Notes: generated from the sequence alone by a model not told the origin. A stretch of DNA of 64,000 nucleotides from Ixodes scapularis (GCF_016920785.2 NW_024609881.1:46098710-46162709), one strand, 5' to 3'. Shown: positions 44,102-55,593, counted from the first letter of the stretch. Made by a program: numbers and translations.

Positions 44102-44734
44102 CTATACACCAACTCATCTCTATGACGTCACGTCGCGGTGGTGGCGCGTCGGTCGCACTTCCGGTCTGGAGCTGTGGGCAGAAGTCCCCATGCCAGACGA
44201 GTATTCCTGCGTTGCTTAGAAGGGAACCAGACAAAAACCTGCCTTCTCGTCAAAACGCCGGGACTGCTGCCGTACCAAAAGAGACGACAAATGTTTGAAG
44301 GTCAGTTTTCACGTGCTCGGTTCGTCCGAGAATCTGGTTATGTGCCGTGAAAAGGGAAAAGCAGACGCCGTCGGACAACGATTGCTTGGGCGGGAAGCAC
44401 TTTGAGTTGAATTCAAGGATACTCGTGCTCATCAGATTTATTTGTTTTATTCCAACATGAACGCCAGAAAACCATCAAGTTGTGCGGACCACCTGCGGAC
44501 TACGTTCAGTGCGTCTTCAGGTTCAAACGGCCGCCTGATCGTTCGAACTGTCGTCTGCTCTTTCAAACGCTTCTGCTTGTCGTCTGCTCTCTTAGACGAC
44601 GCCGGCCCGTAGATTAAATGTTGGCCCGGTACTTGCTATTTGAAGTAAGCGCAGGCCTCAAAAGACTTAAGTTTGAAGGTTGGTAAGCAGGCTGGATGAA
44701 AACAGTAAATACAAGCAGATGTTGATCATTGTTA
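44102..44734 (+). repeat. 630-bp segmental duplication, copy 2
   Basis: Counterpart of 39241-39872. It begins directly at the hAT-like element's right flank. It keeps ATGACGTCACG (perfect CRE core) and CACTTCCGG; the following frame has a premature stop after about eight codons. Beyond GTTGATCATTGTTA it continues into sequence absent from copy 1. Confidence 0.75.
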
Positions 44735-44826
44735 CGAGTAACCATCACTGACTTGCTTTGCCTAATTGACTTGGTCCCATTCTGCTTGTGATTTTCAGTA
44801 CCGACGTCGACTATCTCAGCTACGGT

Positions 44827-45057
44827 TCATGCTTTTGCAGCCCGAGCGGTGTTGCGACTGAAAATTGCGAGTGAAATCTCATCATGCGAATCAGGTTTTA
44901 GCGCACATACTGCGGCGTCCACGCGGAATGAATCGCCACATGTCAGATTATTCACGCGAAGTTTCGCGGTGTAACGAGCCTCCGTAATTTCGCTGACGCC
45001 GCTCAAATAGTCAGACATCGCCAGGAAGATGTAGAATCCACAATTCGAACGCGACAA
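44827..45057 (-). CDS. Unrecognised open frame, possible exon
   Basis: The frame reads MSDYLSGVSEITEARYTAKL from its second Met and continues for about 65 residues with even, coding-like composition to a stop. The (E)ARYxAKLxVxNL pattern is faintly like the start of YqaJ-type recombinase genes common in arthropod genomes, but the following residues do not support it. No splice signals were assigned. Confidence 0.2.
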   Translation of the reverse strand: MSRSNCGFYIFLAMSDYLSGVSEITEARYTAKLRVNNLTCGDSFRVDAAVCALKPDSHDEISLAIFSRNTARAAKA

Positions 45058-46161
45058 AAAAAGCAGGGGGACTCACACCGACGCCGACAACATCGCATTG
45101 CAATGGTTTGTTCATGGGCGACGGCGAGCTTCTTGCCCAAAACCCCACTTCTCTGTTCCGCATGCCGCAGCACGCCGCCTCACAGCTATGCCACGGCCAC
45201 TCGATTAGGACTCCCCTTGGGAGCGGCCTGCCGTATGCCTCATTCCGCCGGTGAAAGCGATAGTTCTACTTTACCCCGCAGCGCCAGCCGTGGCGCTCGT
45301 TATCGGTGACAGATAAAGTCCCTTGATAAAAGCGTTTTTTACAAGTACCGCCAACCATTGTTGTGGAAGCGCGCGAGACACGTGCCATGAGCGGGTGCTC
45401 CACCGCCATTCGCTTCCAAGGCTCGCTCATTTCAGTGCTGCGCCGCCATTTGCTTCCAAGGGCCGCTCGAGACATGGGCCTCGTGCACTCGCGCATTTGA
45501 CGCTACTTGCAAGACAAACGCAAACACATCGAGGCGCTTTAGTGACAGATAGAGTTCCTTTCGGGGGAGCATATCGAGGAACTCTATACTTCGTTTCACG
45601 TTAGTATGTACTTGTTAGCCGCGCGTGCTAAAAGCGCGAGATAGTTGCTTCGAAGGAAGCCTCCGCGGCTGCATGAGCGCTCGTGCAGCGAGTGCTCCAG
45701 GAAGACAGTAAAGGCTAGCCGCTCGCGCTAGCACAGCGTTCGCGGTTAGTCCATGCTAAGGTAAGACGAAATGAGAGAGGAGCAGTACGCCTGGCCCGGC
45801 CCGGTGTGGCTATTTAGATTTTTTTTTTTCGTGAAGCCGCAAGTCTCAATTGAAACGAGTGCCAGATTGCGTGAATGATGTGACAAATCTGTCTAGAATA
45901 AAAGCAGATGATTCTTTCTGCGAAAAGCTCACTCAGCTGCAGGCTGCGCGTTTAAGTTGCATTCTGCTGGCAGTATGAGCGAATTGTCGTCTTCTTGTTC
46001 CTGTAACTGTTGCCCCGTTTCTATTACCACTGTAATATAGGAGTTGTAGTTGGATATAGCTAGGCCGTATGATTTCCGGTTTTAACCGATGTTCGAGGAC
46101 GCGCGAGCTGTGCAATTTATTCATCTGTGAAGTCGGATTCCGCGTGCATAACTTCCGCAAT
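45058..46161. other. No gene recognised; degenerate repeats
   Basis: GTGACAGATA(A/G)AGT(C/T)CCTT occurs near 45307 and 45541. CGCCATT(C/T)GCTTCCAAGG occurs near 45404 and 45447. These are probably worn dispersed repeats. Confidence 0.4.
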
Positions 46162-46169
46162 ATAAGATT

Positions 46170-47199
46170 TAGGGCTGGGCAATTAATCGATTAACCTTCC
46201 GATTAATCGATTAAGTCTTTAATCGCGATCAAATATTATAACCGGTTAATCGGTTTTTTAATCGGTACTCAAAACGAACTATGGCTCTATCCTGGGTGAC
46301 CTGCCCGAACTAAGGCTGACTCGTGCCCCCCCCCCCCCCCCCTTCCCCCCCAGATCCGGTCGTTCTGTCCCGAGCGGTTTTCCGTTCCCAGCCAGGTGTT
46401 ATGAGCAAGGTTCAATTATCGCGCTCGCAAAGCGTCACATGTTCGAGGATATACATTACAGTTCTGCCGAGGCCAGAAGAAAAAGCCGGGCCCGCTATTG
46501 ATCACCGCTCGACCGCGAAACTTCACGTGTTGAGGATCTATTACACATCCTGCCCAGGCAAGACAAACAAGCAGAAAAACAAGCGGGGAAGCTAACGCCA
46601 TGTTTACTTGTTCCAGTATTCGGCCCGCACAAATGGACGAGTTCACGAGAATGAAAGGCAATCTCGCTGGAAAGTTTGGGTTTAAAGTAAACTCCAGCGG
46701 GTGAAGTTTTTAACTCGAAGGAAGTTCACTGCAACATCTGCAAAAAACCGTTTTCGTACAGTGGAAGCTTAAGTTCGCTTTAGTATCACCTACGAGCGAA
46801 CCATCCATGTACTCCGCTGCAGCAAGGACCATCCGCCAAAACGCAGACAACAATCAACGCCTTCTCATCGAGGCCCCTATCTCTGAAAAAAGAAGAAGGC
46901 ATTGCCCAAGCCCTGACTTCTTGTTTTCCTGTCGGAGAATGTAAAAAAACTTCTTTTTCTTCGGAGCTGGAGCAAAAATATGCGAGTCTTTGAATCGTTG
47001 AACTATATGTAACCTCACTTCTAAATGTCCTTTGCGCCGTGTAACAGGAGCAAAATAAGTCTTCAAAGGGAAGACAAATTGTTGCATTCAATTTTAATAC
47101 ATTATTTATAAAAATCGACGCAACCGAGTAAACGATTAATTAATCAATTAAAGGTTGGCGATTAATCGGGTTAAAATTTTTAATCGACGCCCAGCCCTA
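46170..47199. mobile_element. hAT-superfamily non-autonomous element with perfect 8-bp TSD
   Basis: TAGGGCTGGGC on the left and GCCCAGCCCTA on the right, followed inward by ATTAATCG-rich subterminal repeats on both sides. ATAAGATT is duplicated exactly at 46162-46169 and 47200-47207. The 1-kb interior has a C-run (46326-46342) and no transposase motif. Confidence 0.92.
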
Positions 47200-47371
47200 A
47201 TAAGATTCATTGCTCACAAAAAACAGACCAAGGGAGTCATATAGTTCACAAGCGGAGTACCTTTCGGGAAAGAGGCCTCCGCGAAAGCCTCAATATATTC
47301 TCTAGTGGGCTGTTTAGGTCACCAGCCCAGTTTGCCAAAAAATGTCTGAGGAGTTTTCTGAGAAAAAGCTC

Positions 47372-47661
47372 TCAGAGCTCTTCGCTGTGGTAGGAGTCTC
47401 GGCAGTTAACACACCACATCGGTGTGCAGTCTATAAGGTGTGGAAGCACAGCGCTCGAGAGGACCTTGCAAATCCTTCCACAACCACGAATCTCTGCCGA
47501 CTGTAGAGCCCTCTCGACAAAGGTGAAGACAAGCTTGCACAGCCAGACAGCTTCAGGTCGTGGATAGCTGAGTCCTCCTTGGTCAAGGCTAAACATGGAC
47601 TGATATGCTCCGTCATGTTATGCATTTCTCTTAAGTTGCGCTTGCATTTAGGACACGTCAC
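47372..47661 (-). pseudogene. Decayed P-element/THAP9-like transposase C-terminal end
   Basis: An acceptor (ACTTTGCAG) at 47662 opens VTCPKCKRNLREMHNMTEHI, which has a CPKC metal-binding pair. About 30 residues later the homologous reading shifts frame to DQGGLSYPRPEAVWLCKLVF, the GGL-(x)-P motif followed by a long helix that typically ends P-type transposases. The frameshift and the absence of upstream catalytic parts mark it as dead. Identification is by motif pattern. Confidence 0.4.
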
Positions 47662-47667
47662 CTGCAA

Positions 47668-48173
47668 AGTTTAGCGGGTTCTACATATTAGCCTTCCTTG
47701 CTTTCACTGAGAAATTCTTATTGCTTTGCTAGGTTGAATGTCTCAGCTAATTACTTTAAAATTATGACAATTTCTACAAATAAAATGGTCACCTTTTGTT
47801 CGCAAACGAAGGCCAAGTAGCCAGCCATGTAAGTCAACGGTGCGAACTCAAGTTCTGAAGAGACTTCATTGTACTTTATCAACTCCAGGATTTTTTGTTT
47901 CACGAGTGGAGTTGGCACATTTCATCACCGTCTGGCACTCAGAACTAGAACGCGCATTTACATTTCCGACAGCTTCCAATATGCCAACACAAACCACACA
48001 CACGAGCGCAGAGTGACACTACGATATTTTCGCCGAGTAAAGCGGTGCATAGGTGGGGGGAAAGCGAGTTTTTCTGCCGTCTGCAACCGCGGCAGCGCCT
48101 CGGTATCGGCGAAGCCAATGACAGGCATATATTTTATCTGGCTGGCGGAGCAAGAGCGCGTTGGGCGCCTTCT
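47668..48173. other. No recognised feature
   Basis: Mixed sequence with no supported exon. Could hold intron sequence of the decayed transposase. Confidence 0.35.
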
Positions 48174-48347
48174 CTATACTCCGTCTCACCTAATGTTGTA
48201 CCGCAGCGAAGGCTGGAAGCGTGAGCTCATAGCGTTGACAGCTGCCCTTACTGCACGAGAGCTTGTGCCGCCGAGATCTGCCCCAGAGCAAGGAGCTCGC
48301 GCTTACAGCTTTTCCTGCGGTACAACATAAGGTGAAACAGAGTATAG
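48174..48347. mobile_element. Foldback MITE (CTATACTC ends)
   Basis: CTATACTCCGTCTCACCTAA on the left and TTATGTTGTACCGCAG-type arms on the right close with GAGTATAG. The arms reach GCGTGAGCTC/GAGCTCGCGC. Confidence 0.8.
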
Positions 48348-49164
48348 CTTTCAGCTCACAAGACCGATCACCGATGTGCAGCGCCCCCACGGAAAATGGG
48401 AGAAGTTCTCCTCTCACGCGCGCTCTATTGTTTTCGGAAGAACATCGGCAATCCGCACCAACAAGGGGGATCGAGTGGCCGTGGCTATGCCATCCTCGCC
48501 TCCGATATCCTGAAGAAGCGAAGGTCGTTTCCCGCAATACGGCCTTAGATCCAACATGGCCGCCCTCGGGGCACCCTTGCGATACTCTGCTCCGTAAGCG
48601 GAGTATATGCAGTTACTCTAGTCGAACACTTCCAACACGACGGGCAACTATATTCCAAAATGCGTCTTTTGCGCATCGGAACTCGAGGAGAAGCACGCCA
48701 ATCGAAGGGCACAATATAGAAGGCGCAAGGTTGTGGGGAACCTGGGGATTCAAAGAGTTTAGCCCAGGTTGCCCCTCGGACAAATCGTCAGTGGTCATCT
48801 GCTTCGCGAGGGGGCCAGGCGCAACTGGCCACGCGAACGGCGCTCCGCCGCTGATAAAGGACCGTCGCAGCGTATGCGCGGGGGCTTCTGGGATCGCGGC
48901 GCGGGTGATAACGGTCATTAAATACCTCCGTGTTGTTGGACCGGTGTGCTGTGTGATTCTCCGAGACGGGTAGCCAGCAAGGGAATTCCCACAAGTTATA
49001 CGCGCGGAGACGAGACAGCCTGGCATGCGGAGTAACGGTTGAGGTCGGGGGGAAACAAAACACGTGGTCGCGTTTGGGGCTGAAGAAATACACGAGCTTC
49101 GCAGGAAGCAGACGAACGTGAACGCCGTATAGTTGCTGAGAGCTGAGGAAACGCCGAGCGCGTT
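48348..49164. other. GC-rich stretch with long overlapping open frames, none recognised
   Basis: A 236-codon plus frame (48263-48973) begins inside the foldback and overlaps long minus frames. None shows a domain. CCAACATGGCCGCC at about 48552 is a YY1-type word often found at promoters. I see no basis for calling a gene. Confidence 0.3.
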
Positions 49165-49529
49165 TTATACCCCATTCACACGGTCGCAGAGGTCCCTTTA
49201 GCTAAGGGTCATTATGGCTCTCGGCGAATCCGTCTGGGATCCTCTGCGCGTCACAAGTGCTCGCGACCCAATAAAGCGGCTGATTCGCCGATTTCAAAGG
49301 GACCTATGTTTAAGGTATCTTGGCCGTGTGAGTGGCATATTATACCCCATTCACACAGCCAGCATAAAGGTACCTTTAACATAGGTACCCTTGCAATCAG
49401 CAAATCTGTCAGCGCTCTTGGGTTGCGAGCACTTACCACGCGCGGAGGATCACGAACTGATCCGCCGCCGACCATACAGATCCCTTAACTAAAGCGACCT
49501 ACCTGTACGACCGTGCGAATTGGGTTTTA
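49165..49529. mobile_element. MITE with ACCCCATTCACACGGTCG-type ends and an internal end copy
   Basis: The left TATACCCCATTCACACGGTCG and right CGACCGTGCGAATTGGGTT are inverted. A second end copy (TATACCCCATTCACACAGCC) lies inside at about 49343, next to an inverted GGCCGTGTGAGTGGC. The element may be two related insertions end to end. Confidence 0.65.
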
Positions 49530-49679
49530 ATGTGCTTTAGAATCTTGCAGCATTATTCATTCCTCGGCGTTATGTGTTTATTCTGCATTTTTATTGACCC
49601 TGATGCCATCATAAGACCCATGGGGTCGCTGGCCAAAAACTCTTTCCCGGGTCATGTGCCTCGCACATCTGTATATAAT

Positions 49680-49765
49680 GGAAGCGATAAGATGTTTACA
49701 AATGTACAATTTTGTTGGCTATCGTGGCGAACATGTAAGAGGGTTATCCTGCGCAATCGAAACAT
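49680..49765 (-). pseudogene. Dead copy of the M12B metalloprotease active-site exon
   Basis: On the minus strand the segment aligns with exon 60368-60479 and its donor intron. TACATGTTCGCCACGATAGCC parallels the YMFGTIA coding stretch, and the donor GTAAAC-ATCTT matches GTAAGT-ATCTT. The first zinc His codon has become AAC, a stop lies upstream, and the exon is shortened. The copied intron shows this is a DNA-level duplication, not a retrocopy. Confidence 0.65.
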
Positions 49766-51549
49766 AAACTTTTTATAAAACATGCTGTATTGTACTGTGG
49801 CAACTAAGAAATAAAACTGATTTGCCTTGTTTGATATGATACAAGTTGCTACAGTGCTCTCGCTCTTTGTTGATTTGTAGCACGACAGATATCAGGACCT
49901 GGACTAATGGCGGCCGCGAGGGAACTTTCAAATTCCGGTGGAATTAAAGTGAAACGACATGTTTAGGTTAAGTCCCTGCATTCCGTTTTTCATGTAATTC
50001 CTGAAGTTGAAGCTAAATGAGGTTGATAAAATATTCTAATAGGTATTCTAATATAGAAAGATAGTGTAAATAGATCAATTTATTGTGATTATCTGCTCAT
50101 ATAAAGCTCAATACTCAGGTCAAAAAGAAGCGCTTTTATTTATACTTCTTCAGAGGTGTGGACATTTGGGTCGCCATTTTCCAACTTGCAACTGCTTAAC
50201 AGACTTTATTTTCAATATTTGAGCAGTTTCCGAACCAGCACCGCTGAAAAAAAGTGCATATTTTTGATCTCGGATTTCTCAAATTGTTCGTGGCGAGGCA
50301 ACGAGGAATGTTAGCCTGCCTTCAAATTACGCATGATACGCAATTTAAGCAGCACGAAGAAGTTTTAACGTAGAAGCTCTTTGTTACGCGTACTGGTCTG
50401 GTTTCGGCTTTTGGAGCATCATGTACATTACAAATAAGCATTTAACCAACATTTAATAAGGTAAGCAAGATATTCCTGAATACATGTAGATATACTACAT
50501 TTGTGTATACATGTGCGAACAACTTAAGACAAAACAAGCATACACGTATACGCATTATATACGGACAGGGAAAAACACCTTCCGCGTCAAGATCACTTTT
50601 ATTTAGGTTTGAGTTGTTTGGAATTTGTGACGAAATTTCCTGATTTGTTTTCAGTCCGGTTATAACGTGTGTGCGAGCAACATGTGACACGCCGAAATGG
50701 CTTGGTTTCTTTGAACCAGCCATCACATAGCACAGTCGCAATTTAGTATAGAATCACGTGAAAGAATGATTGGTAAGTAACATCAGACTAAGAAGGCTTG
50801 AAATAGATGAGCGGGGCTTGGTAAATCTGCTATCGTTTTTTTATATCAGTTCGAGAGTTCTTTTGCTGGCAATCAGCTCGGTTCAATGTGAAATCAGAGA
50901 TAGACAGAGCTGGGCAGTATTGCGGTACACATCTACCCCGATAGTATCTTAGATACACTTCTAAGTGTCTGTATCTTCCTTTCGAGGTAGATGTCAAATA
51001 TGAATTGTAATCTCAGTAGCAATCTCGTTATTTCGTTACATTCGATGCCTAATTTTAACTGATGAATTTTTACAATAAATTGAAGAAAACACCTTTTTGG
51101 TGAACTCGCCATATAAACTTTTACAAAGCCCTAAACTAAATTTCAAAAAGTGGTTCGGAGAAAGATATATTTAAATGAATTGCACAATAAGCTCTTCCCG
51201 TGAAGTCCTTCAATGTTTCCACTATGCTAGAGCGAACTCCCGAGAAGGGGAGAGTAGGAAAACTGAAACCTCAAATCATCGAGAGTAGAGGAGATTATCT
51301 TCCTCTGATTTTGCAATAAAAAGAAGTTCGGCTCTTTTTGTCCAATCTTTTCACCCTGGGCGACTCAGGTGCACCTCGTAGGACAAGTTGAGACGCACCG
51401 TCGCAGCAAACGAGGGTTCTTTTTTTTCGTTTTTTCAGACAGATGCTTTTTGTCAAGCAAGGCAGGCATTCGTTAGCATCTAGTACCTTGGGTGCCTACA
51501 TGTTTCCGCCGCTCCGCTGTTTAGGGTAACGACAACGTTTGTGATACCT
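49766..51549. other. No recognised feature
   Basis: AT-rich sequence. Short frames (for example 50442-50741 minus) lack motifs. Confidence 0.4.
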
Positions 51550-51710
51550 GGGGCTCTAAACTCGTCAAGCACAAAGTTGGGGCCGAAGTTTGTCAGAGCG
51601 CACCGATTGGACTATCCCGACGATGACTTCGCGCTTTTGTCGCCAGCGTCCAATCGGCGCGCTCCGTCAACTTTCGGCTCCAACTTCGTGTTTGACGAGT
51701 TTAGGGCCCC
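51550..51710. mobile_element. Short foldback element (GGGGCTCTAAACTCGTCAA ends)
   Basis: 61-bp arms include AAGTTGG(G)GCCGAA and CGCACCGATTGGA with their inverted matches, separated by about 38 bp. The plus frame starting here (to 52186) is an accident of the arm sequence. Confidence 0.8.
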
Positions 51711-53946
51711 TGTTGCCGAAAATCCAGTGTTGCCTACTTCGTTACCATGGCAACCTCCGCTGTTTTTGTCGACCATTTTGTCACACTCGCCGGTCGTGCG
51801 CTAGGACTACGCCGCTAATCTTTGCTAGGGCTAGGGAGCACTCACCGCTCTCATTCCGACGGCGAGGTTTCAGCGTTCAATGCCGGTCTGATGGGTTCCC
51901 TTTTGTCGCGGGAACTCGCGTTTCGATAAATGCAACGCACAGTTCCTGCTCGCAAGTTCAAAATATGAAACACCCGAATAAAAAGTGCGACAGCCACGAC
52001 GACCGCCATCCCGCTGAGCCTCCGACTTCTCTTATGAACGGAAACGGAAGTGGCCTCACAGTGTTGCCGGTGTGTCGAGACTACAGAAAGTCAACGTTGT
52101 TTACGTTTAGCGAAATAAGAAGTGGGAAAAAATGGCGGTGGGAGAGGATCTGGGGAAACGGTAACAAGAAGTTGGTACCACTCTAGAGCGGAGCGGAAAG
52201 ATGGATGCACCCTACTTGTACCTATATGGGTCGCTGGGGGCGACATTATATTTTCGCTTCATTAGGGATGGCAGCTGTGCACAGATGATGAGTTCAACGT
52301 ATCTAGGTGGTGCATAAAGTAACACAAACAAAGTAACACAAACGCCACAATTTTCATTCGTTACGAATTGCATTGTCCGCACCTACCAAAACTCCGAAAG
52401 AAATCTGCTTCTTCAGAAATCTATTTTGCATTGCAGGATATCTTTTTTTTTTTTTTGTATTCGCAGAAATATCTCGGGGATATTTCTGTATCTGTTATTT
52501 TGTCTTGAAATCCACGTACCTCAGTATATGTATTTCTAATTAGTTTTATATTTGCCTAGCCCTGGATTCAGACATGTCTACCGTACTCGCGGTGGCATCT
52601 CATTATTCTCATCACTGTGAGGCCGAAGACATTAAGGAACTTAAAGTTGTCAAACGCAGCTTACCCATAGCGTGTTAATGCAGTTGTCACTGAAGTGTGT
52701 GGCATCTTATGTTCCCGCTTCTTGCTCTTTGATTGGTTCTTCTGCGATCTTACCCGCTAATGCCGCACTCTCATTGGCTGAGGAATGATAGCTAGATGCC
52801 CGGGACTAACCACGCCCGATGCTTCTTAAGCTTTTAGGTAAGCTTTTTTTAGTCTGAACAGATTTGTTTGAAAAAATGCCTGGAAAGCGACTCTGACGCG
52901 GTTTGCTCGGGTGAGTTATACGGCCAGGGGGACGTAATATATGGATTAACTGTCAAGGTAAGTCGGCTAATCAAGCAAAGTATTAATAATTAACGTCTGA
53001 CGTGGTAAAAATAAACATTCGGTTCCAATTAGAAACTTCCAGCGCGTCGTCGGGAACCACATAATCTGTCATTGTTCAGAAAAACTAGGTGCAAGCGGAA
53101 AGAGGGGTGGAGCGATAAATGTAGCACTCATGCAGCAGCAACAAAGCTACCTGTGCGATAACTCACCCGCGCGGTTTTTCGCTCTCTATTTCATTTGTGT
53201 TTCCTCACCACCAGCCTTGTGAATACTGTACGAGTGGTAACTTCAGCGCACTACTGCGCTTCCAATGCGCCCAAAATCGTTCAAAACATTGCCGATTGAT
53301 TTGTTCCCTATGACTCTTAGAGAGTTTCTAATTTAAATCGCATGTTGATTTTTACTGTAAAAAGTAATTAACGCATGTTAGCTAATAATTCGATTTATCG
53401 TGACCTTAATCCCCCTACACTATATCCCCGTAGCCGTGTAACTCACCTGGACAGAGCGCATATGTGTAGCTATCACAACTTTTTTTGGAAACGAATCTCT
53501 GAAGACCAAAAAAAAAACGCGCTGTGTATTACTGCAGATTTATTGGAGCCAGATATTACTTGCTCTTAGAATGTGTCGAACTAATTAAAAATGTATATAA
53601 AATTAATTGTGCACGTAGTGTTCGCTAGGAGAAAATATACTGGTAAGCCGTTCTTGGAGTACACGCATAATGGATGTCAGTTTAAGAATCGCAGGGTGTG
53701 GTCATTTATGTTCTGGATTCAGACTAAGTGATTAGTACTTCGGCGTTCTTATCCACTGATGCTGCCATCTTCATGGCTACCGAGCAATGGTAAGATGTTC
53801 AGTACCCGGTACACTCTTCGTTTCTGAAATTGTCGGTGCTCTAGCTTACTTTACTGAGACGTTCCCTTTTCTACACTAAACAGACAGACCCATGCGCCCA
53901 AACTGCTTGGAAAGTTTAAAAAAAAAGAGTATTTTGAGAGAGCTAC
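51711..53946. other. Possible promoter regions, no gene recognised
   Basis: CpG-rich sequence at about 51720-52190 with an ATG in good context (TTACCATGGCAACC at about 51747) opens only 23 codons. At about 52729 and 52770 two inverted CCAAT boxes (GATTGG, CATTGG) precede a short stretch with donor-like CAAG|GTAAGT at about 52955. These could be a core promoter and non-coding first exon, but no downstream exon is seen. Confidence 0.3.
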
Positions 53947-54066
53947 CTTTCCTCCATCCCCGCACGGGTAGCCAAATGGAGCGAAGTGGATGTTCTCCTT
54001 TATTTGGTAGGAACCGTTTTTGGTGGTCACATTATTACGGCACGTTATGACGCAGTTCTCCATCTT
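53947..54066 (-). CDS. Cysteine-rich exon of an M12B metalloprotease
   Basis: Acceptor ATATTTCCAG, then 40 codons in phase 0 reading KMENCVITCRNNVTTKNG and ending FGYPCGDGGK at an AAAG|GTAGCT donor. C-x3-C followed about 30 residues later by G-x-x-CG-x-GGK fits the cysteine-rich region after the catalytic domain of tick metis-type enzymes, where the next exon would supply a final C-x-x-G-x-C. It is on the same strand as the catalytic exons at 60 kb. The phase fits the candidate exon at 57051. Confidence 0.55.
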
Positions 54067-55052
54067 CTGGAAATATTTGTCGTAAGAAAGGTAGTTAACT
54101 TCAAATATTTGCAGTGGGACAAATGTTTGATAACGTTTCCAACATTAATTAAGAATCCAAATCGTGTAGAACGCATTTTCACATAACCAGATATACTGTA
54201 GCAAATGCATAAGCGTCTTCGTCAACGATTCCTTTATCAATTGAAACAAATTATCCGCGAATAAGGAAATGTTAACATATTTTTGACCTATGGGCCTGTG
54301 TGATCTGGCTGAAAAGATTGAGCTTAAGCATGCTTCTGACTTTTTCTGGAAGTTTATTTATGTTGTGCAGGTTCTATTTCTGGTACATGTTTATCAAGTT
54401 CACGTCCGTTTATGTCTAGGTTTCATATCCAACGGTCTAGTCCATCTACATGCAATACCCAAGAGGCGTTCGAGGTAATGGAAATAAATACAATTAAGAG
54501 AGATTTTGTTCTTACATAAGACTGCAAATACTAAGCCTCAAATTAAGATCGTACTGTTCATGACACAGCACAGACATAATAGACGTTACTTGAAAGGTAG
54601 TTTTTTGTTGTTGTTGGAAACGTGTTTATTACGACACGACTCAAGAATTGCCCAAACAGAAAAAAAGGAGTGCGCGGCAAGCAAGAAAAAGTGCGCACGC
54701 CTCTAAAAAGCGTAAAGGCTGTGGCGCGCCCCTGCGTTTTCAGTGAGGACATCAACCACACAAACAGCAGGCCTTTCCTCCTCGCCTCCTCGCTGTTGTC
54801 CCCTCCTCTTTCTGGTTTTCGGAAGATTGGGGACTAAAAACAGCGGGGTCTTGACGAGAGGCAACAGAGCGTGTGAGTGACTCCGAATCCACGTGATGAC
54901 TACGCTTCAAGCTTCTGTCTAAGAACGCAAGCCGTAAATTACTTCTTCCCCAAGGAAAGAAAAAAAAAATGAAAGACGTTTACAATTTCCTGTAATGCCG
55001 AATTAGAGCACAGCTCTTGAGGAAGAGGAGGGGAAAGTACGGAAAGGAGGGT
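54067..55052. other. No recognised feature
   Basis: Intron-like AT-rich sequence of the metalloprotease gene, as inferred. Confidence 0.4.
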
Positions 55053-55252
55053 ATGCCCCTCCTCCTCCTCCACCTCCATGCCCTGTCCTCCTCTCCTTCT
55101 CTCTCTCTCTCTCATTTTTTCCTTCCCGTTCTCCTCCTTCCTCTGCCCTTCCATCATCCTCCTCTTCCCTCCACCCCCTGTCATTCTCGTCCCCTCATCC
55201 TATCTTCGTCGTTCCCCTTCTCTTCCTCCTCCCTCCTTCCTCCCTCGTGACG
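55053..55252. repeat. Polypyrimidine (CTCCTC/TCCTTC) simple repeat
   Basis: About 200 bp almost entirely C and T on the plus strand, with a (CT)n core near 55097-55115. Confidence 0.85.
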
Positions 55253-55490
55253 TCACTCGTGACTCTAGTGACCTTCGTGACGTCACTCGTGCAGGCCTCG
55301 TGAAGGTCACTTCATGACGACACTCGTGACATCTCTCGTGACCCTAGTGACGCTCGTGACGTCACTCGTGAAGGCCTCGTGAAGGTCGTGCATGACCTTC
55401 GTCATGCCCCTCCCGAGGGACCTTCATGACGACACTCGCGACGTCACTCGTGACCCTAGTGACCCTCGTGACGTCACACGTGACATCATT
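55240..55490. repeat. GTGACGTCACTCGTGA-type degenerate array
   Basis: TCGTGACGTCACTCGTGA, CTAGTGAC and CGTGAAGG(T/C) words recur about every 30-60 bp with large internal imperfect palindromes. CGTGACGTCAC recurs several times. Confidence 0.75.
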
Positions 55491-55505
55491 TTAAGAAACG
55501 TCCCA

Positions 55506-55593
55506 TAATGTAACGCGCGGCTACACCGACGGCGACGGCGACGGTGACGCCGCTCAAGCCGGAAACGGGCGTCTAAGAGCTGCGCTTTATAAA
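55506..55593 (-). repeat. GCGCAGCTCTTA/GCCGTCGCCGTC dispersed repeat, copy 1
   Basis: On the minus strand it reads AAAGCGCAGCTCTTAGACGC, then CCGGCTTGAGCGGCGTC and a GCCGTC microsatellite, as at 61022. The 13-bp word AAGAAACGTCCCA is repeated at both edges (55493-55505, 55594-55606), possibly a target duplication. Confidence 0.6.

Noticed and set aside
48263..48973. 236-codon plus-strand open frame
   Set aside because: It starts inside a foldback element, is overlapped by equally long minus frames in GC-rich DNA, and shows no domain or sensible composition.
51590..52186. 198-codon plus-strand open frame
   Set aside because: The first third is the foldback arm at 51550-51710. The rest is CpG-rich sequence without motif or splice support.
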